Counted from the first letter of the stretch, positions 1 to 11,568 are shown. The stretch is 64,000 nt of DNA from Apodospora peruviana (GCA_033439685.1 JAUEDM010000001.1:2108001-2172000); one strand, 5' to 3'. The notes: a model not told the origin generated them from the letters alone. Translations and numbers: made by a program.

Positions 1-3000
1 ATGACGACTTTGTTGGTGGTGACGGTGGTTGTTGAGGTGCCGTAGGCCGCAATCCGGACGCACACGTTGCAGTTGTCGGACTTGTGTTTGCAGATGCTGT
101 TCAGGACACGACGTGCATCCTTGCTAAGGGACGGGACAGCTCGCTTGCCCGTCGCGGTCGCGTCCTTCTCGCTATGTAATGTGATATCAGGCACAAAGAA
201 AGCCGAAGTCATGTTCTGCTCCACCGTGGTCGTTGCTTCGGTCCGCAAGCGTGCGGCCGTGTCAGAGTTGCGTCGGAGACGCAACTCAGGACGCATGGGC
301 GGTTTGCCGGAGACGTTTGACGCGCTTCTAACAGATCGACGACTCCGGTTGGTTGTGGCAGTATGGTTCGTCTCGTCGTCACTGTGGGGAATGCCGATGC
401 TCAGGGCGGACTTAACGCTGAAGCGACCCGTGTCATCATCAACAGGAAACTGGCTAGATTTCTTCAGGATCCCGGTTGGCTGCTTAGGCTGGATGGTAGA
501 AACGGCAGGCAATGTAGGCAGATCGTATTCGGTGATCTGGAGCGTGTTGCCAGAAGGCCCAGCTTGCGTGTCCTCCTGTTGCTGAGCTTGAAGGTCCCGG
601 TAAGTCTGCTTCAGCCTGGCAAGCTCGTCGTCCATGATGCTGGCGAAGTCGGATCCCTGGGTGAGATGGACCTCGGTTGTCGGATCGTCGTCAACGTAGA
701 CATCGCTCTTACCGGTGTAGTCGTTGCCGGGCTCAACAATACGTGTGACTTTAGTGGTCCTTGTCCGAATGAGTTCCTGTTGTGCGATTTCATTGATCTT
801 GCTGGTCAGCTGCTTGACCTTTCTGATGGCAGCCTCTCGGCGGCCCAGCCTCTGACGAATCGTCGTTTCCTTTTGCCTGAAGTCCTCCTCTAGCCGAACG
901 CAGTCCTCGGTGTTGTCATTGAGTGTCCTGAGATATTCGGTATTGTTCTTGGTGAGCTGCTGGTTCAACTGGATCACCTTATGTCGATCGCTGATCCACT
1001 GGCCTTCCTTCTCCTCGTACTCAGCCCTCAGTCGCCTGTTTTCTTCCTCAAGTCTCTCGTTCTCGCAAGTGAGTTCGAGGTTCCGCTCCTTCAGCACACG
1101 GATACGACCTTCCTTTGCGCTGATAGACCCGTCCTTTTCCTGCAGACCACTGTTTTGCTGTTGCAACTGACGTCTGAGCTGCTCAATCTCAGCCTCAAGC
1201 TCAGCGTTCAGCTCAATCACCGCAGTGTCTGTAGTGAACCCCTGAATGTTGTCAATCATCTGATCGCGGGTGGTGATGCCTTTCTTCAGGTCGGCGATAT
1301 GCTGGTCTCGAGCGGCAACTTGAGCCTGGAGCTTCTTGTTCTCCTTGAAGTAGGTCTCGTTGCTTCGCTCCATGCTTGTGTGATCCTGTGCCATGAGCTT
1401 ATTCTCCTCTTTAAGAGACTCGCATTGCTTGCGTGTCGAGTCTAGTTCCTCTCGTGTGGTAGCCAGCTCTTTCCGAACAGTAGCAAGCTCTTGACGGAGC
1501 CTATCACACTGCGCGGCAAGCTTCTTGTGGTTTTGGACCGCACTATCGTGCTGCTGCTTCAACGTCAGATTGGTGGCAACCAGCGAGGTGTTCTCGAGTT
1601 CCATCGTCTCCTTCTCGTGTCGATCTTGGAGGGCAGATTCGAGTTCCTTTTGCGTAGTTTCAAGCTCAGCTTGCAGTTTCTTGGCGCGTTCCCGGGCTAT
1701 CGACGCCTGATGCAAAGCCTCATCGCGCTCCGCGGTGAGCGCAGTACTGTGGATGTCATTGACTCCAACCTGCCGACTGGCTTGGTCGAGACGGCCTTGC
1801 AAGTGAGCGACCTGGTCTTCCAGTTCCTGGTTATGTTCGCCATTGCGCCGGTTAAATGATCCATCTGAGTCCGAGCCAATTGCACTGTCTGATGTTTTCC
1901 TACTCTTGAGCCTCTTAAGCTCAGACTGAAGTAGATTAAGCTCGCGCTGCAGTTTCTCGGCCTCACGCTGGAGCATGGCATCATGGTCATGGAGTTCGCG
2001 GACTTCTTCCTGGAGCTTATCCATCGAGACAAAAATTTCCTCGTCCTCTTCGGGGATACCAACAGCATTGACAGAGCCATGCTCACCAGAAGAACCTAGC
2101 TGAACCCCGGCCTTGCCAGCCTTGACAAAAACAGGAACACCGTTCCTCATTGAGCTAAACTTTAACGTCCCTGATGTCCAGTCGGGGAGGTGGCGGAAGG
2201 CTGGGAGAAAGAATGAACGGCCAGTCGGGCTGATGCCGGTGCCGTCAGGACCGAGGCTAGATCGGAACGTGAACTGGCCGGAATGTATTGCAGCATTTGG
2301 CGGGGATTGCTTTGGAGTTGTGTCGTGAGGAGAGGCTTGGTTCTTCATTGTTTGCTTCTCTACGCGAATCTTGGAAACCATCTCCTGGAGAGAGCGCTTG
2401 GGGGGCTCAGGCGAGGCAGCAGATCCGTTTGAAAATCGGGGCCGTCGTGCTCCCAGGGCTGGCCGGCCGGGAGTCTTGGAGAGAACGGTAGAGCAGTCCG
2501 ACTCGTCCTCCACGCGTGGCTGCATTTCAGAGCGGAAGCGTCTCCGTTTCGCGTCCAGAGCGTCCTCAAACGTATCCTCCTCGGTCTGGTCGGTGGTCGG
2601 GCGCCGGTTCTCCATGCCCTGTGTGGATGTAGTGATAGGTTTAAACGAGGCGGCAATATCGATGCTCTCGGAGATTGTTGCTGTATTTTTGTTGTTTACC
2701 AGGTTGCTCCATTCGGGGAAGGCATGCGCAATGGCCGAGGTGTTGACGACGGTATTCGGCACACCACCGAATCGTCCGGATCTGGGAGCGGATCGCTTGG
2801 GTGGGTTCTTGAAGTCCTCGCTGAACTTGCGCGTGCCCTCGCCGTCGGGGCTGAAGGAGAAGTTGGACAGGTTGCGGGTGAGCTCCTCGGTCGTGGTGCT
2901 GACCGTGTCGTGGGAGCCGGTGGAGGAGGGCGGGGAGCTGAAGGGGTTGTTCTTGAGGCGGAACTCGTGCATCTCCTTGGTGATTCTAGATATATGCTTT

Positions 3001-3035
3001 GGTTTGCTATGGGGTTTATTTCTGTTGGCATCCAT
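1..3035 (-). CDS. PPC89-like spindle pole body coiled-coil protein (3' end missing)
   Basis: A single open frame runs leftward from ATG 3035-3033 to the window edge, giving 1011 residues without a stop, so the gene is truncated by the window. Residues 1-300 are polar and low in complexity (Ser/Pro/Lys/Arg). From about residue 335 to 730 there is a long heptad-rich Glu/Lys/Gln/Leu region typical of a coiled coil. Near the end (about residue 980-992) is a compact motif, C-x-H-x4-C-x2-C (ICKHKSDNCNVC). From memory, this combination matches fungal PPC89 proteins, which carry a Cep57-type centrosome-localisation coiled coil and a short Cys/His C-terminal motif. PPC89 anchors septation-initiation proteins at the spindle pole body. 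Other long SPB coiled-coil proteins (PCP1, CUT12) are the main alternatives. The start is the first ATG of the frame. The next gene upstream also lies on the minus strand. Confidence 0.55.
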   Translation of the reverse strand, partial: MDANRNKPHSKPKHISRITKEMHEFRLKNNPFSSPPSSTGSHDTVSTTTEELTRNLSNFSFSPDGEGTRKFSEDFKNPPKRSAPRSGRFGGVPNTVVNTSAIAHAFPEWSNLVNNKNTATISESIDIAASFKPITTSTQGMENRRPTTDQTEEDTFEDALDAKRRRFRSEMQPRVEDESDCSTVLSKTPGRPALGARRPRFSNGSAASPEPPKRSLQEMVSKIRVEKQTMKNQASPHDTTPKQSPPNAAIHSGQFTFRSSLGPDGTGISPTGRSFFLPAFRHLPDWTSGTLKFSSMRNGVPVFVKAGKAGVQLGSSGEHGSVNAVGIPEEDEEIFVSMDKLQEEVRELHDHDAMLQREAEKLQRELNLLQSELKRLKSRKTSDSAIGSDSDGSFNRRNGEHNQELEDQVAHLQGRLDQASRQVGVNDIHSTALTAERDEALHQASIARERAKKLQAELETTQKELESALQDRHEKETMELENTSLVATNLTLKQQHDSAVQNHKKLAAQCDRLRQELATVRKELATTREELDSTRKQCESLKEENKLMAQDHTSMERSNETYFKENKKLQAQVAARDQHIADLKKGITTRDQMIDNIQGFTTDTAVIELNAELEAEIEQLRRQLQQQNSGLQEKDGSISAKEGRIRVLKERNLELTCENERLEEENRRLRAEYEEKEGQWISDRHKVIQLNQQLTKNNTEYLRTLNDNTEDCVRLEEDFRQKETTIRQRLGRREAAIRKVKQLTSKINEIAQQELIRTRTTKVTRIVEPGNDYTGKSDVYVDDDPTTEVHLTQGSDFASIMDDELARLKQTYRDLQAQQQEDTQAGPSGNTLQITEYDLPTLPAVSTIQPKQPTGILKKSSQFPVDDDTGRFSVKSALSIGIPHSDDETNHTATTNRSRRSVRSASNVSGKPPMRPELRLRRNSDTAARLRTEATTTVEQNMTSAFFVPDITLHSEKDATATGKRAVPSLSKDARRVLNSICKHKSDNCNVCVRIAAYGTSTTTVTTNKVV

Positions 3036-4164
3036 GATGACTTGTTGTGAGTCTACTCCGGGGAGCGCGTTGGTGCACGATGACTGTCAAAAGTTGGTGG
3101 AGCAGGAGTGGATGGTCGGTGCAAGTGCGACAGAGAAACAAAAACAATCGTGAGTCGCTTCGTCGCCAGTGGACAGCAGGCCAAGTCCTGAAATTCGGGA
3201 ATAAATTCAAGAAAGAGCCTTGAACACTTTACAAATTTGCAGGGGCCTGTGCATGCTGAATTGTAGGTCGATTATCCGAATGCTGCGCAGCAATGGAAGT
3301 TGCAATTCGCAATTGTGGTTTGGTGTTTCGAGGGAAGACGCGATCCAGAAAAAGCGTTTGTTTACATAGACTTACAAGGGTGCTTCCAGGGCGCGGAGGT
3401 GGTGGGGCAGGCACAGGGCGGAATGGTGGGGCAGCCGCCAGGCCTGGACTTTGTTCATTGGCGGATTTTAACAGCTTGCAACAGCTGGAGAAGCACAAGA
3501 ACACCACCGAGAACGGGCACATATTCGACAGCTCCACGGACTCAGGGAGTAAACAGACAGTTTTGAAGCTACACTGGTGCCTCGTGTCATGTGTCTATAT
3601 AATGAGCGAGAGGGATGTCTAATTTACTTGTTTACAAGGTGCACCACTGCGCAATCATCTTGTGCTTTCTCATCTTTATAGGCATCCTGTTTAGTACCTA
3701 GGGTTGTGGGCTTCCCTGTTTCATCGGCCGGTTTTCAGATGAACACACCGTTCGCGATAATCGCCCAAATGTAAATCGAGGTTCATAAACAGAGCTAGTC
3801 CTCATCATAGTGACGACGGCACACTCACTTATAGTGGTCCGGGCCATTGTCCACCTGCGCGCCATATAACCCTTATTTTCATCTAGATATTGACTCCTTG
3901 AATTTTGCCCAAGCTTTTGCCCACGAATCATCCCTACCTACCTTAGTTATTGAAACCCGCGCCAGCTCAGTCCCTTTTTTGATGATGTTACAAGCCCAGA
4001 TACTAGTCGAACCCCATCTACAAATGCTACCTGCCAGTGACATAGGTGATGACGGCGGAGTATTATCAATCCTTCAGATTCATGTTATTTTCCGTCGCAG
4101 TTCTTCCTCTCCGGAATTTAACGATAAACATGGCGTGCAATGCTCAGCTCTTCGCTGTGCCTGA
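3036..4164. other. Intergenic, PPC89-like promoter side and SWP1 3' side
   Basis: This spacer holds the upstream region of the leftward spindle-pole gene and the 3' flank of SWP1. It contains a G-rich patch around 3380-3440 and only short, composition-driven open frames. I see no RNA gene or repeat. Confidence 0.5.
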
Positions 4165-5242
4165 TCAGCGCTCTCCGGCCAGGCGCCTGCTCTGAACCTC
4201 CGAGAGAGCCTTGGTACCGCTGAGAATCGTAACGACTCCAACAATCCCAATGACGGGCAGAACCTGGAACAGGTTCCAGGTGGTGTAATACAGAAAAAAG
4301 ACAAATTCCATGGCCACGATAGAGCCAAAGAACAAGGAATGCGACAGAGGCGAGCTTCCAAGTGCTTTGGTCAGGTGATTGGCATTTGCACCGAGCGCAA
4401 TCCACTGTGTAACAAGTGATTAGCGGGCCTTATCTCGGAAAGCCGGCGAGAAAGGGAACATAGGAAGCAAAACATACACCAATGAAGAGGGCCGGAACAG
4501 TAGCAGTCACGGCCAGGGCAAAAAAGAGCGAAATGATCTTGGGCGGGCTCCGTGGGTCGGCGCGGAAGATGTGGTAAATTTCATCCCTCTTGCCATAGCG
4601 CAGCGGCTTCTCGTAAGACGGCGGCGGCGCGTTCGGGTCTGTCGTGGTCTCAAGGTCGAAGACGTGGGTGTTGAGCCCCTGGGCGGACCCAAAGGAACCG
4701 ATAACTATCGAGGCCTGGAGAGGCTTGGGCGAGACTAGGAGTTGGACGGGAATCTCCTTCTGATTCTGCAGAGATGCCACATTAATCTTCTGTCAGCTTC
4801 TATACTATGTCCATTTATCCATCGCCGCTTGTAGAATTCTGTGTCGTACGATATTGACCACCGCTTTCCCGTTCTCCTTGACCGTCAGGGGGAATGGCGC
4901 CTCGAGCCCGGAGTCCTGCTCCCTGAGGACCAGAAAGGCCTGGTGCGGCCGCTTCGCCTTGCCATTGTCCTTGGCTGTGAGCGTAATCTTGAGCGCGTCG
5001 GTGCTCCCGAGTGACACCGGCGTGGATAGAGGCTCTTTCTGGCTCAGTCTTTCGAGAACTGTAAGCAATTGGATCAAGACAGAATATCCAGGGGTGGGAG
5101 CTTACTTTGCCTTGCTGGAGCCATCAGAGGCCTTCTTGGAGACCGAAACAGCACCGTCGTCAAATCCCCAGGCCGAAGCCGCATGTGCAGTGCCTGCTGC
5201 AGCAAGCAGCAGCGCAGAAGTGAAAGACTGTAGGAAACGCAT
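4165..5242 (-). CDS. SWP1: Oligosaccharyltransferase subunit SWP1 / ribophorin II
   Basis: Four exons: 5242-5106, about 5048-4850, 4765-4478 and 4404-4165, giving about 287 residues. The protein is a non-catalytic subunit of the ER oligosaccharyltransferase that transfers the Glc3Man9GlcNAc2 glycan to Asn-X-Ser/Thr. Visible features are an N-terminal signal peptide (MRFLQSFTSALLLAAAGTAHA), a beta-rich lumenal domain, the family-typical stretch EKPLRYGKRDEIYHIFRADP before the membrane part, and three hydrophobic C-terminal segments ending in GTKALSEVQSRRLAGER. Introns 2 and 3 are canonical (GTACGA...GCAG, GTATGT...ACAG). Intron 1 is awkward: the strong TTACAG acceptor would put exon 2 out of frame, while the weaker GAAAG acceptor before 5048 (or CTGAG before 5042) restores it. 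The 5' end of exon 2 is therefore uncertain by several residues. The family call is secure. Confidence 0.9.
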
Positions 5243-5971
5243 TGCGAAAAGAAATGCGCTTTGTGCTGTGAGGAATTGTTGGGCCCGTTTTGCGAAAGAC
5301 AAAAGAGTGGCAGGCACCTTTCTTGACGAGGCCGATGAAGTCCACACTGAAACTCAATGAACACTTGTTCAGCTGCTTCCCGAGCTCAGACCCCTGTCCC
5401 GCTGCCAAGACTCTTACGTGGAGGTGCTTGGCATGTTGGACCCACACCCGGAGGTACATCTAGAGCACTTACACTAACAGTCAAATGAACGGTACCTTGC
5501 AGAAAGGAGAAACACATTGACATGCTCCTGCGGACAGAGAACATTCAACTTGTACATGACGGGCTGTACATACCTACAGCTTCAATCTGAGCTTCTTCAG
5601 CGTACGGCTTACGTGTGTATACAAAACACACAACGAAGGACATCTTTTGACTTTTGTTACTGGTATTTCCAGCGGGCGAGGTGGTCTCATCGGTTACTTG
5701 GCCTATCTTATCAGTGCACGATGCGCGGATACGTGTTATAGACCGGACTCCTACCTGCTTCACTGGACAACTTATACAACAGATGGATAAGGCATGACCT
5801 GAGGCAATATTTTTATCGGAAAAAAACTTAACTTCTGTCCTTCCGTTCAGCATCGCGAGAGGGGCCTGTAACGCTGGTAGCTAGGCGACCCTTCTTATTC
5901 ACCATCGGAAATCAGAAGCTTGCTTGGATTCACCTTGCTCGGGAAAGCATTCCTGTACATAATCAAAAAAT
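5243..5971. promoter_or_regulatory. Divergent intergenic region between SWP1 and the cyclase-like gene
   Basis: About 730 bp separates two divergently transcribed genes, so it should hold both promoters. I recognise no specific operator or RNA gene. Confidence 0.4.
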
Positions 5972-7261
5972 ATGTCTTCACGCTGGACGATGAAGACGGC
6001 GACGGCAATTACAACGTCAACGGTGGCGATAGCAAGGGTACTGCTCGTCTCTCTGGTCATCACAATCATACTAGCAATAATGCCAACGCCAGCACTCGCA
6101 TCACCCTCGTCATACACGCCGCTCTCAGACACCAGCATCAATGCGCTGCTGCTCTCTTCTTCCGGCGCCGTCGGTGGTGAGTCCTCAGCGCTAACAGCGG
6201 TGACGGCAGCCGATTTCGACGTCCACACCGGCGCGCTACTGGCGCCGATCCTGATCCCGCGGGTCCCCGCGACCCCCGGGTCGGAAAAGGTGCAGCAGCA
6301 CTTTGTCGACTTTTTTCGCCGGGAAATGCCGCTGTGGACGCTCGAGTGGCATAACTCGACCTCGACGACGCCGGCGACGGGCGACAAGCTGGTACCGTTT
6401 CGGAACTTGATCTTCAGGCGGGATCCGCCAGACACAAAGCCGGGGAACGTGGCCAGGCTGACGCTCGCGGCGCATTACGATACGCTGTACAGGCCGGAGG
6501 GTTTTATAGGTGCTATCGATAGCGCCGCCCCGTGCGCGATTCTGATGCATGTCGCGCGGGCTGTAGACAGGGCTCTGACGGCGCGGTGGGCCGCCGATAG
6601 GAGGGAAGAGGGTAGTGATGACGGCCTGGAGGATGATGAGCAGGAACCGGAGAAGGGAGTGCAGATCATTTTTGTGGATGGCGAGGAGGCGTGGGTGCAG
6701 TGGACTGATACCGACTCACTCTATGGGGCGCGCGCGTTGGCGGAGACGTGGCATGAGCAGCATCATTATCATCATCCTGACGGTGGTGGTGTTGGCACAT
6801 TCTCAACCGAGCTGGAGTCGATAAGCCTGTTTGTGCTTCTCGACTTGCTGGGCGCGCCTAACCCGCGCGTGCCGTCGTATTTTGCGCAGACACACTGGGC
6901 GTACCGGCACCTCGCGGAGGCCGAGAGGAGGCTCCAGAAGCTCGGCATGCTCGAGACTAAGGGGCGGCTGTTCTTGCATGACTTCGACAAGAGCCGGTTT
7001 GGGGGAGGTTATATCCTGGACGACCATGTGCCGTTTATGGAGCGCGGTGTGCCGATTTTGCATGTGATTCCGACGCCGTTCCCGCCGGTGTGGCATACGA
7101 TGAAGGACGACGCCGCGCATCTGGATGTGCCGACTATTGGGGACTGGGCGAGGATCGTGGTGGTTTTTGTGGCCGAGTGGATGGAGTTGGAGGGGTTTGT
7201 TGAGAAGGTGAACAAGGAGGAAGGAGAGGTGAAACGAGGGCGTGAGAAGGAGGAGCTTTAG
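5972..7261 (+). CDS. Glutaminyl-peptide cyclotransferase-like protein (peptidase family M28)
   Basis: Single exon, 429 residues. Glutaminyl cyclases convert N-terminal Gln to pyroglutamate on secretory proteins; they share the zinc-aminopeptidase M28 fold. Residues 21-44 form a hydrophobic signal or signal-anchor segment, pointing to the ER/Golgi lumen or secretion. The expected zinc and catalytic positions are present: AAHYD around 167-170, the metal Asp in AIDSA (D183), the GEEA pair (E238/E239), an Asp in LLDLLGAPNP (D291), DDH at 350-352 and the metal His in VWHTMKDD (H375). Residues 211-229 are an acidic insertion. A second Met at residue 7 is an alternative start, but the first keeps the polar n-region before the hydrophobic helix. 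The GEEA and WHT motifs favour a cyclase over an ordinary aminopeptidase. Confidence 0.88.
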   Translation: MSSRWTMKTATAITTSTVAIARVLLVSLVITIILAIMPTPALASPSSYTPLSDTSINALLLSSSGAVGGESSALTAVTAADFDVHTGALLAPILIPRVPATPGSEKVQQHFVDFFRREMPLWTLEWHNSTSTTPATGDKLVPFRNLIFRRDPPDTKPGNVARLTLAAHYDTLYRPEGFIGAIDSAAPCAILMHVARAVDRALTARWAADRREEGSDDGLEDDEQEPEKGVQIIFVDGEEAWVQWTDTDSLYGARALAETWHEQHHYHHPDGGGVGTFSTELESISLFVLLDLLGAPNPRVPSYFAQTHWAYRHLAEAERRLQKLGMLETKGRLFLHDFDKSRFGGGYILDDHVPFMERGVPILHVIPTPFPPVWHTMKDDAAHLDVPTIGDWARIVVVFVAEWMELEGFVEKVNKEEGEVKRGREKEEL

Positions 7262-7971
7262 GGGTACGCAGTTATGGTTGTTGGCTGTATTTCATATCTA
7301 TACAAATACTTTGATGCCCGACATATGTTTTCCGTGTTAGTGGATGGTTGTGTGAGCTGTCGTCCGCTGCTTCATATGAGACGATACGCTATATCTTTTT
7401 TGATATTTAGATGTAACCTTTAATGCAGTCGTGAACATACATCGCCGCCATCGCTTTTCGTGACGTTTTTACTCGTATCACAATGATGTTGTGTAATTGA
7501 TAGTTGATATGTCGCATGTAGGGGGTAACGCTGTGTGACTAAGGTACCTAAGCAGGAATGTGCCCATAACCCATTCAAGCTGCTCTACGGAGTAACTCTC
7601 ATGTTCAGAAGTGAAGAATCGAGAAACTCACTTATTTAAAAAGGTTATCTATATGATGAAGGTCCCCAGGAGAATAACAGTAAGACGGCTCGCTCAAAAG
7701 GACGCCGTCCCAAACGCCAAGTTGTGAATGCCGGCAATGCTTCTTATGTAATCTACCTGCCCCCTCTCCTTTTTTAGATAGGCATGTCCAAAGACAGGAA
7801 ATCTCGACGCTGAATCTAACACAAAACCGTGCATGTGATATGATATAAATGGTATGCGGCCCCAGCTCTCATGATAAATCAACCATCCACCCAAGGGACA
7901 AGCCTTTAAGGCCAATGCGCCCCCTCCCCACCATATATACTTGTCTTCTCCTCCTCGTTAGTAATCCTATA
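7262..7971. other. Intergenic, convergent 3' flanks
   Basis: A 3'-to-3' spacer between the cyclase-like gene and the phosphotransferase. It is AT-richer than the coding DNA. It carries one TACGGAGTA motif (7586-7594) and a GGTACCTA motif (about 7542). There is no supported gene. Confidence 0.5.
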
Positions 7972-9517
7972 CTATTGTGACTTCTTCCCATTCGCACTCT
8001 CATTGGCGTGTGTAGCAGCTTTAGCCTCTGCCGCCGCCTTCTTGTTCGCCATCTGCTTCTCGTACGGAATAGTGAGACAGTTGATGCCCAGGAAGTTGCA
8101 GATGCTCGTCGTCACCAGATACGCCCAGCGGGAGTACACAATAAACGAGAAGATCAGGTACCCCCATAGGTACATGTGCTCGACCTCCGCCGAGATCGGC
8201 TGGAACCCGAGACGGGGAAGGTTGGCCAGGACGGCGCCCCCGACCAGCGGCCACAACATGACGGTCCAGTAGGGGAACGGCTGGCGCGTGAGGTGGGCCA
8301 GGATCATCTTGGTGGTCATGCGGCCAAAGACGAAGCTCATGGTGATGCAGAACAGCACCAGGTGGTTCTCGGAGCGCAGCGTCGAGTAGGGACTGTACAT
8401 CCAGGCACCAATGCTGAACGTGTAGACGGCCATCGGCGTCCACTCGAGGAAGACGGGCGCAACGGGCTGGCCTCGGGATCGCCGCGCCTTCACCACGTTC
8501 AAGACGCAGAAGGGAATATGTGTCAAGAAAAGCGACGAGATAAGCACGGTGATCCAAATATCGCGGAACGCGAGGTCGCCGAGTACCTCTGCCGTCAACC
8601 CAAGCTTGCTGACGAGGTAGAGACGGTCGCCAGCCAGATCCACCAGCCGCTCGGTCCAGATGCCCGGGCCGTAGTATCCGCTGACGATCATGAGGAAGCA
8701 GGCGATCAGGATGCCTTCGGTCGGACCGTTGATAACTCCAAGGTATAGTGTGTGGGTGTGGTAGGTCTCCCAAGTGGAGAAGAACATGGGGAGACATGGA
8801 ACCAGCGCCGTAAACACGCCAGACTTGGAATTCCCCAAGCCCATGGCCGCTGTCTCCAGCAAGCTGGCGAGCGTGCAATTGAGACTGTCGATGCCGTGAT
8901 CGAACAGCTCGCCCAGTCCGCTCGAAGTCCCGGTTCGTCTCGCTTGTTTGCCGTCCACGTTGTCCATCGTCTGGTACATAAAAAGACCGAAAGCGAAACT
9001 ATAGTATAGCCATGCTGGCCCCTAAACGAGAATTCAAAGTTCGACAACGCTCAGCATTGAACCCCCCTGGAGCTTGTAAGGGGGGGCCTTACCGGTCCTG
9101 CCAAGTCCGGCATGAAAATGACTAAGAGGCCGACATTCGCTAGAATAAAGAAGAACCCCAAAAGGGTCACCATATTCGGGGCTAGCCATAACGGTAACAG
9201 CTCAACAAATGCATTCCACTGTTCATGTTCTCAATGTCTCAGCTCTGTAGTTCTCTTGCGCATTGGAATAGACAGGAAGCGGGGCAAGCGGTATGCGTAC
9301 GTATGGTCGAAGGATGTAGTTGGAGATGGGCGACTTGTCGACGGCCGAGTACTTATAGGACTTGAGGTGTATGAGGGCATCGTCCGAGACGCATTCGGCC
9401 TTTGCTTGTTCTGTATCGTTGTGGTAGGGCCTCATGTTAGCCAAGCCGGACCACAATATGGCGGTAGAGGAAGCGGTTGCGGGGTGGGGTCGAATACGTA
9501 CTGCTATTGCCGGCCAT
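7972..9517 (-). CDS. CDP-alcohol phosphotransferase (ethanolamine/cholinephosphotransferase)
   Basis: Four exons: 9517-9502, 9410-9301, 9218-9093 and 9021-7972, giving 433 residues with all phases matching. It catalyses the last step of the Kennedy pathway, transferring phosphoethanolamine or phosphocholine from the CDP-alcohol to diacylglycerol in ER/Golgi membranes. The CDP-alcohol phosphotransferase signature DG-x2-AR-x8-G-x3-D-x3-D is intact (from VDGKQARR to FDHGID). Upstream are the family-typical KSYKYSAVDKSPISNYIL and WNAFVELLPLWLAPNMVTLL segments. About eight further hydrophobic segments follow. The C-terminus is Lys/Ala-rich. The first exon encodes only five residues plus one base (MAGNS); it was chosen because the following intron has GTACGT, a GCTAAC branch site and an ACAG acceptor, and the phases fit. 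EPT1 and CPT1 substrate specificity cannot be separated by eye. Confidence 0.92.
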
Positions 9518-10849
9518 TTTGTACCTTTCTGAAGTGCCTGAGGAGCAGCACGGTAACCTCCCTGACTGCTGCGCTTTCTTTTTCCTTGGTCGCCGCCTAG
9601 GTTAGGAAACAGGTAAAAATATCGAGATGGGAAGCCGAACGGTTTATCGATGCAACATGCTTGGCGACGGTGGGCGACCAATCTAAAATGCTGGGGAAAT
9701 GTAATGTTAAAACGGAGAAAAAAGAGGAGGTCAAAATAAAATCAAACAAAAAACAACCCAGCGGTGTCGGCCTGCCGCTAAAGATGGAGATGAAAGATAC
9801 GTCGGGAAGGTCACTATTTCATCTCATCTTGCATTTTGTGCCCCTTGGTTCCACATGTATGAGTTGGCCAACTTGGAATTCGCTTGGCTAGGATGGAAAA
9901 GGATGCTGCTTGTCGAGTCGCCGAGCAAGACTCCAGCGCTTGCGAGGTTATTCTGCAGGGACCTGGGGGACTTGATGATCTCGGATCTTGCCTTCTGCCA
10001 GTTGTTGAGGCACACCTCGGGGCTTTTAATCGCGAATCAGCCAGTCCCAGCAGTCTCCAGACGGCAGAGGTCGGGGATGTGGCAGCTGCCGATACCCCGT
10101 GCTGGTCTGGTTGGTCTGTTGGTCGCTGGAGCTTTCACCCAATGGGCCTTGTGTCACCACCACCAAGGGTTGCTAATCTTGGGGTTCCTGTTTTGACACG
10201 TGAAAATTGTTGAGATCGCAGCCGTTTCGAGTCATCTAATAGACTTACCTAAGCCACCTATAATATCACAGCCTTTGTAACGAAGAGATACCTTCACTGC
10301 TGGAGCTCTTTAAAAACGATGACGATTGGAATCCAACGATAAAGGAATGGTGCGCGTTTGTTTCAGTAAGTCCAGCAGCGAAGAGGAGAGGAAAGTACCC
10401 AGGACCGACCTGCCGCAGTCGGGTTCCTCTTTTGGCAGTCACACAGCCGGTGCACCGAGCTGCCCACCTGATTGCTTCAATCGTGCATAAAAAGAACCAA
10501 CCTGAAGCAAAACAACGACTTAACTATCCCCTTACCCTATTGTCAAGTCAAACTTTGCGTCCCTTTGCAACCCCAGTGTCGTTAACTTCGAACTCTAAAT
10601 ATGAGATGATATGCCTTGTCAGGTTAAACATTAAACTATATTTGATTAAAGGATGGAACAAAATGATTCGATTCCATCCCGCAACACTCCTCCGCACTTT
10701 TCGTGCCCCTCTTTCTCTCAAGTAAACCGATGCAATGCTGATAACTCCAATTTCTACCTCAGGAACGAGCGTGTCTACCAGGTTTCCGACTTTGTTTCCA
10801 ACAATGCCCCCGTCATCTGCGTCCAGGTACATACACATACACATGCGTT
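9518..10849. other. Intergenic, phosphotransferase promoter side
   Basis: The region is upstream of the phosphotransferase and downstream of the small cysteine-rich gene, both on the minus strand. It has an A-rich patch around 9713-9762. I see no coding region or RNA gene that I can support. Confidence 0.5.
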
Positions 10850-11568
10850 TTACACCATAATGGCGAACCCGGCAAACAAACTGGCCATCACAACCACCAA
10901 GCCATAGGCCTGTCCAAACTGCAGTGCCGACGCGGCCGATTTATTGTCGTTGTTGCTCGACGATGAATCGTCGGTAGTCTCGCCGGCAAGGCCAGTATAA
11001 ACCTTGGTACCGCTCGCTGATGCGCTCGCCGTCGCCGGCATGGTCGTGCTACTGGTGGAGTTGACTCTCGTCGGGTTCTGGGCACCGCAAGGATGGTCTT
11101 CGCGGCAGGAGCTTTGGCACGCGCTATCAGAGCCGCAGTCCTTGACGCACTGGGTGCCCCATGTCTGGCACGTGTGATAAGGAATCGTCATGGAATACTC
11201 GGACATGTTAGGTTGCAGGCCGTTGGAGCAGAGGCAGCCATACATGAGGGTCTCCTACACACACAGGAATTGTCAGCAACCTTGAGTCTCTGGGTTAGTT
11301 ACCAAGACAGGACATACCGGCTCGCAGTTGTTGACCAGAATGGGGCCGGGCGCCACCTGTTGGCAGATAATGGGGCAGGCACTCGTCTGGTCTCTGCACC
11401 ATACCACTATATCATCTGGTAAGTCTTGTGTCTCCATTGCCAGGTAAGGGGGCTTTTGCCAGGCATACTTCTGTCGCCCAGGGACACGCTGGAGGGATCG
11501 ATCCAGTAGTCGGCGGTGACAACGATGGCGCTGGCAAGCGCCAGGAGGGATGTTGTGAAGGAAACCAT
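10850..11568 (-). CDS. Small cysteine-rich, GPI-anchored-type secreted protein (DUF7707-like)
   Basis: Three exons: 11568-11469, 11406-11318 and 11254-10850, giving 197 residues. An N-terminal signal peptide (MVSFTTSLLALASAIVVTA) is followed by DYWIDPSSVSLGDR and a cysteine-rich core. Core Cys residues lie in WCRDQTSACPIICQQ, NNCEP, GCLCSNG, HTCQTWGTQCVKDCGSDSACQSSC and HPCG. A Ser/Thr/Ala-rich linker follows, and the C-terminal hydrophobic tail (FGQAYGLVVVMASLFAGFAIMV) is typical of a GPI-attachment signal with the omega site probably in the Ser/Ala stretch before it. This architecture matches a fungal surface-protein family that I believe is DUF7707 in Pfam. The function is unknown; a wall or plasma-membrane location is inferred. 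Introns are 62 and 63 nt (GTATGC...ATATAG, GTATGT...GTGTAG). Confidence 0.8.

Noticed and set aside
2371..3153. 260-codon plus-strand frame opposite the PPC89-like gene
   Set aside because: It mirrors the GC-rich codons of the long minus-strand coiled-coil protein and shows no domain; the minus frame is open for over 1000 codons.
8021..8878. 285-codon minus-strand frame at the phosphotransferase locus
   Set aside because: It is a shifted frame of the same exon, Arg/His/Pro-rich, and lacks the membrane helices and the CDP-alcohol motif seen in the correct frame.
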